Below are positions 62,342 to 64,000 of a stretch of 64,000 nt of DNA, one piece after another; positions within the stretch are counted from its first letter, which is position 1, and the number at the start of each line of letters is the position of its first letter. The stretch lies in contig NZ_JBGUAX010000003.1 of NCBI RefSeq assembly GCF_041821065.1, positions 310,001-374,000 of the forward strand. The letters are read 5' to 3'. The notes beneath the pieces are model-generated. The model was not told where the DNA came from. It worked only from the letters and a program-made list of their open reading frames with translations, and searched no databases. The translations under genes were made by a program, and so were the position numbers. This stretch comes from Egicoccus sp. AB-alg2 (GTDB taxonomy: Bacteria > Actinomycetota > Nitriliruptoria > Nitriliruptorales > Nitriliruptoraceae).

Positions 62342-62417
62342 TCGGTAGCATCCGGTCGGCGGGGCAGCAGGCGGCCGGACCGGGGCAGGCGTTCCGGCCC
62401 TCGACGGGAACAGCGCC

Positions 62418-64000
62418 ATGGTGCAGATCCGCCTCCTCGGTCGCCCCGGTGCGGAGGTCGACGGGGTGACGGTGGCCGTCGCCGGGCGGCAACCGGCCCT
62501 GCTGGCGGCCCTCGCCATCGACGCCCGGCGGGTGGTCTCCGCGTCGCGGCTGGTGGAGGTCGTCTGGGGCACGCGCCTGCCGGGCGACCCTGCCAACGCC
62601 CTGCAGCAGCGCGTCTCCAGCCTGCGCAAGCTGCTGGACCCGCACCGGACCGGCCGGGTCCTGCGGGCGGCAGACGGCGGGTACGTCCTACAGGTCGAGG
62701 ACGAGCAGGTCGACGCCCGCCGCTTCGAGGCACGACTGGCCGAGGCCTCCCGGGCGCTGGCCGCCGGAGACGCCGCGGCGGCGGAGGTCGCCTACGCCGA
62801 GGCGCTGGCGCTGTGGCAGGGGCCGGCGCTGGACGGCTGCGCCGAGGAACCGTGGGCCGTCGCCGAGACCGCGCGCCTCACCGAGCTGTACCTGAGCGCC
62901 GAGGAGGAGCGCACGGACGCCGCCTTCGCCACGGGTCGCGGCGCCGAGCTCGTCGCCGGACTCCGCGACCAGGTCGCGGCACAGCCCCTGCGCGAGCGTC
63001 GCCGCGGCCAGTTGATGCTCGCGCTGTACCGGGCCGGCCGGCAGGCCGACGCGCTGGCCGTGCACGAGGCGACGCGCCAGCTGCTGGCCGAGGAGCTCGG
63101 CGTCGACCCCGGCCCGCACCTGCAGGCGCTGCACCAGCAGATCCTCCGGCAGGACGCCGTCCTGCTGGCGCGTGGGCCCGACGTGGCCGGCGGGCAACCG
63201 GCGGCACCCGCCCGGCCGAGCCGTGACGGCAACCTGCCCGCGGCCACCAGCGACGTCGTCGGGCGCGACGACGCGGTGGAAGGGGTCGGACGGCTGCTCG
63301 AACACGCGCGACTGGTCACGCTGACCGGCCCGGGCGGGGCCGGCAAGACCACGCTGGCCCTGGCGGCCGCGCGTCGTCACACCCGCCCGTCCCACGGCAC
63401 GTGGCTGGTGGAGCTCGCGCCCGTCACCGAGGGCGCGGCGCTGCCGTCCATCGTCGCGACGGCGCTCGACCTCGGCGGCGGTGGGCTGGCCGGCAACCTC
63501 GACGTCGAGGCCCTGACGGCGGCCGTGGCCGGCCAGCGGCGGCTGGTGGTGCTGGACAACTGCGAACACCTGCTCGACGAGGTCGCCGACGTCGTGGCAC
63601 GGCTCCTGGCCGCCGCCCCCGACGTCCGCGTGCTGGCCACCAGCCGCGCGCCGCTGGGCGTGCCCGGGGAGGTGGTGTGGTCCGTCCCGCCGCTCGCGCT
63701 GCCTGCAGCGGATGCCGACCCGACGACCGTGGCCGCCACCGCGGCCGTCGAACTGTTCGTGCAGCGGGTCCGGGCACACACGCCCACGTACGCACTCCGG
63801 GACGCCGACACGCCGGCGGTCGCGGACCTGGTCCGTCGGCTCGACGGGTTGCCGCTGGCGATCGAGCTCGCGGCGGCACGGCTGCGCGTGTTGTCGCTGC
63901 CCGAAGTTCTCGACGGCCTCCAGGACCGTTTCCGCCTGCTGGCCGCCCGCGGCGACCGGCTGCCGTCGCGGCAGCGCAGCCTGCGCGGCGCCCTCGACTG
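62418..64000 (+). CDS. SARP/AfsR-like regulator with NB-ARC domain (partial)
   Basis: The frame opens at ATG 62418 and runs off the right edge without a stop, giving at least 527 residues. Domains in order: OmpR-type winged helix (about 1-90; SASRLVEVVWG, ALQQRVSSLRKLL, GYVLQV), bacterial transcriptional activation domain BTAD (about 97-245), and a P-loop NB-ARC ATPase (Walker A TGPGGAGKTTL, Walker B RLVVLDNCEHLLDE, then VLATSRAPL and GLPLAIELAAARL). This is the AfsR-like class that switches on secondary metabolism or stress genes. A target cluster may lie beyond the edge. Confidence 0.9.
   Translation, partial: MVQIRLLGRPGAEVDGVTVAVAGRQPALLAALAIDARRVVSASRLVEVVWGTRLPGDPANALQQRVSSLRKLLDPHRTGRVLRAADGGYVLQVEDEQVDARRFEARLAEASRALAAGDAAAAEVAYAEALALWQGPALDGCAEEPWAVAETARLTELYLSAEEERTDAAFATGRGAELVAGLRDQVAAQPLRERRRGQLMLALYRAGRQADALAVHEATRQLLAEELGVDPGPHLQALHQQILRQDAVLLARGPDVAGGQPAAPARPSRDGNLPAATSDVVGRDDAVEGVGRLLEHARLVTLTGPGGAGKTTLALAAARRHTRPSHGTWLVELAPVTEGAALPSIVATALDLGGGGLAGNLDVEALTAAVAGQRRLVVLDNCEHLLDEVADVVARLLAAAPDVRVLATSRAPLGVPGEVVWSVPPLALPAADADPTTVAATAAVELFVQRVRAHTPTYALRDADTPAVADLVRRLDGLPLAIELAAARLRVLSLPEVLDGLQDRFRLLAARGDRLPSRQRSLRGALD

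Noticed and set aside
60220-62733. 837-residue minus-strand frame
   Set aside because: Antisense to the histidine kinase, CPBP and SARP genes.

Overview
The window is chromosomal DNA from a very high-GC actinobacterium. Evidence: strong G/C third-position bias in every real gene, frequent GTG starts, an actinobacterial-type initiator tRNA, and families typical of the phylum (UPF0182, the DUF2342 metalloprotease, SARP/AfsR regulators, DUF305). The DUF2342, PDZ/Lon-like and UPF0182 genes lying close together recall the Rv3195-Rv3194c-Rv3193c neighbourhood of mycobacteria. A deep-branching class such as Nitriliruptoria is possible, but that is a guess. No prophage, transposase, CRISPR array or rRNA was seen.

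Layout. 0-4.4 kb: two alpha/beta hydrolases (one fused to an SCP2 sterol-carrier domain), a Fic protein and a HAD-IB phosphatase. 4.3-4.8 kb: an intergenic cluster of TCCACA (DnaA-box-like) motifs. 4.8-14.1 kb: a proteolysis and envelope block (YgjP/DUF45 protease, DUF2342 protease, NAD-epimerase, secreted subtilisin, PDZ-Lon protease, UPF0182 membrane protein). 14.2-15.3 kb: initiator tRNA-Met with its terminator hairpin, followed about 1 kb later by a second copy of the tRNA 3' half and hairpin. 15.3-19.6 kb: DUF305 lipoprotein, ceramidase-like secreted protein, GNAT, CPBP protease.

20-35 kb is the most interesting region. A divergent catabolic cluster is arranged around an XRE-cupin regulator with a promoter and two matching inverted repeats. 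On the plus strand a tightly overlapping run encodes an NMT1/THI5-like ABC importer, FAD oxidoreductase, CaiB-type CoA-transferase, CaiD-like hydratase, DHDPS-family lyase, a CDA-like and an ADA-like deaminase, an MFS transporter and an SDR. On the minus strand lie a ketoglutarate-semialdehyde-type dehydrogenase and a PLP decarboxylase. The combination suggests import, deamination, CoA activation and carbon recovery of a nitrogen-containing small molecule through a pathway I cannot name.

35-43 kb holds a catalytically degenerate alpha/beta hydrolase, a LuxR regulator, an FAD-linked oxidase interrupted by one in-frame TGA, a Crp/Fnr regulator, an ASCH protein, a second hydrolase and a flavin monooxygenase. 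43-55 kb holds a histidine kinase, a SnoaL-like protein, an acyl-CoA ligase, a zinc-ribbon receiver protein, an unusual four-TM FtsH-like AAA+ metalloprotease next to a lipoprotein, a CapA protein and an MFS exporter. 55.5-64 kb is a signalling block: HD-GYP/LuxR fusion, degenerate EAL-MEDS protein, divergent NarL/NarX-type pair, another CPBP protease, and an AfsR-like regulator running off the right edge.
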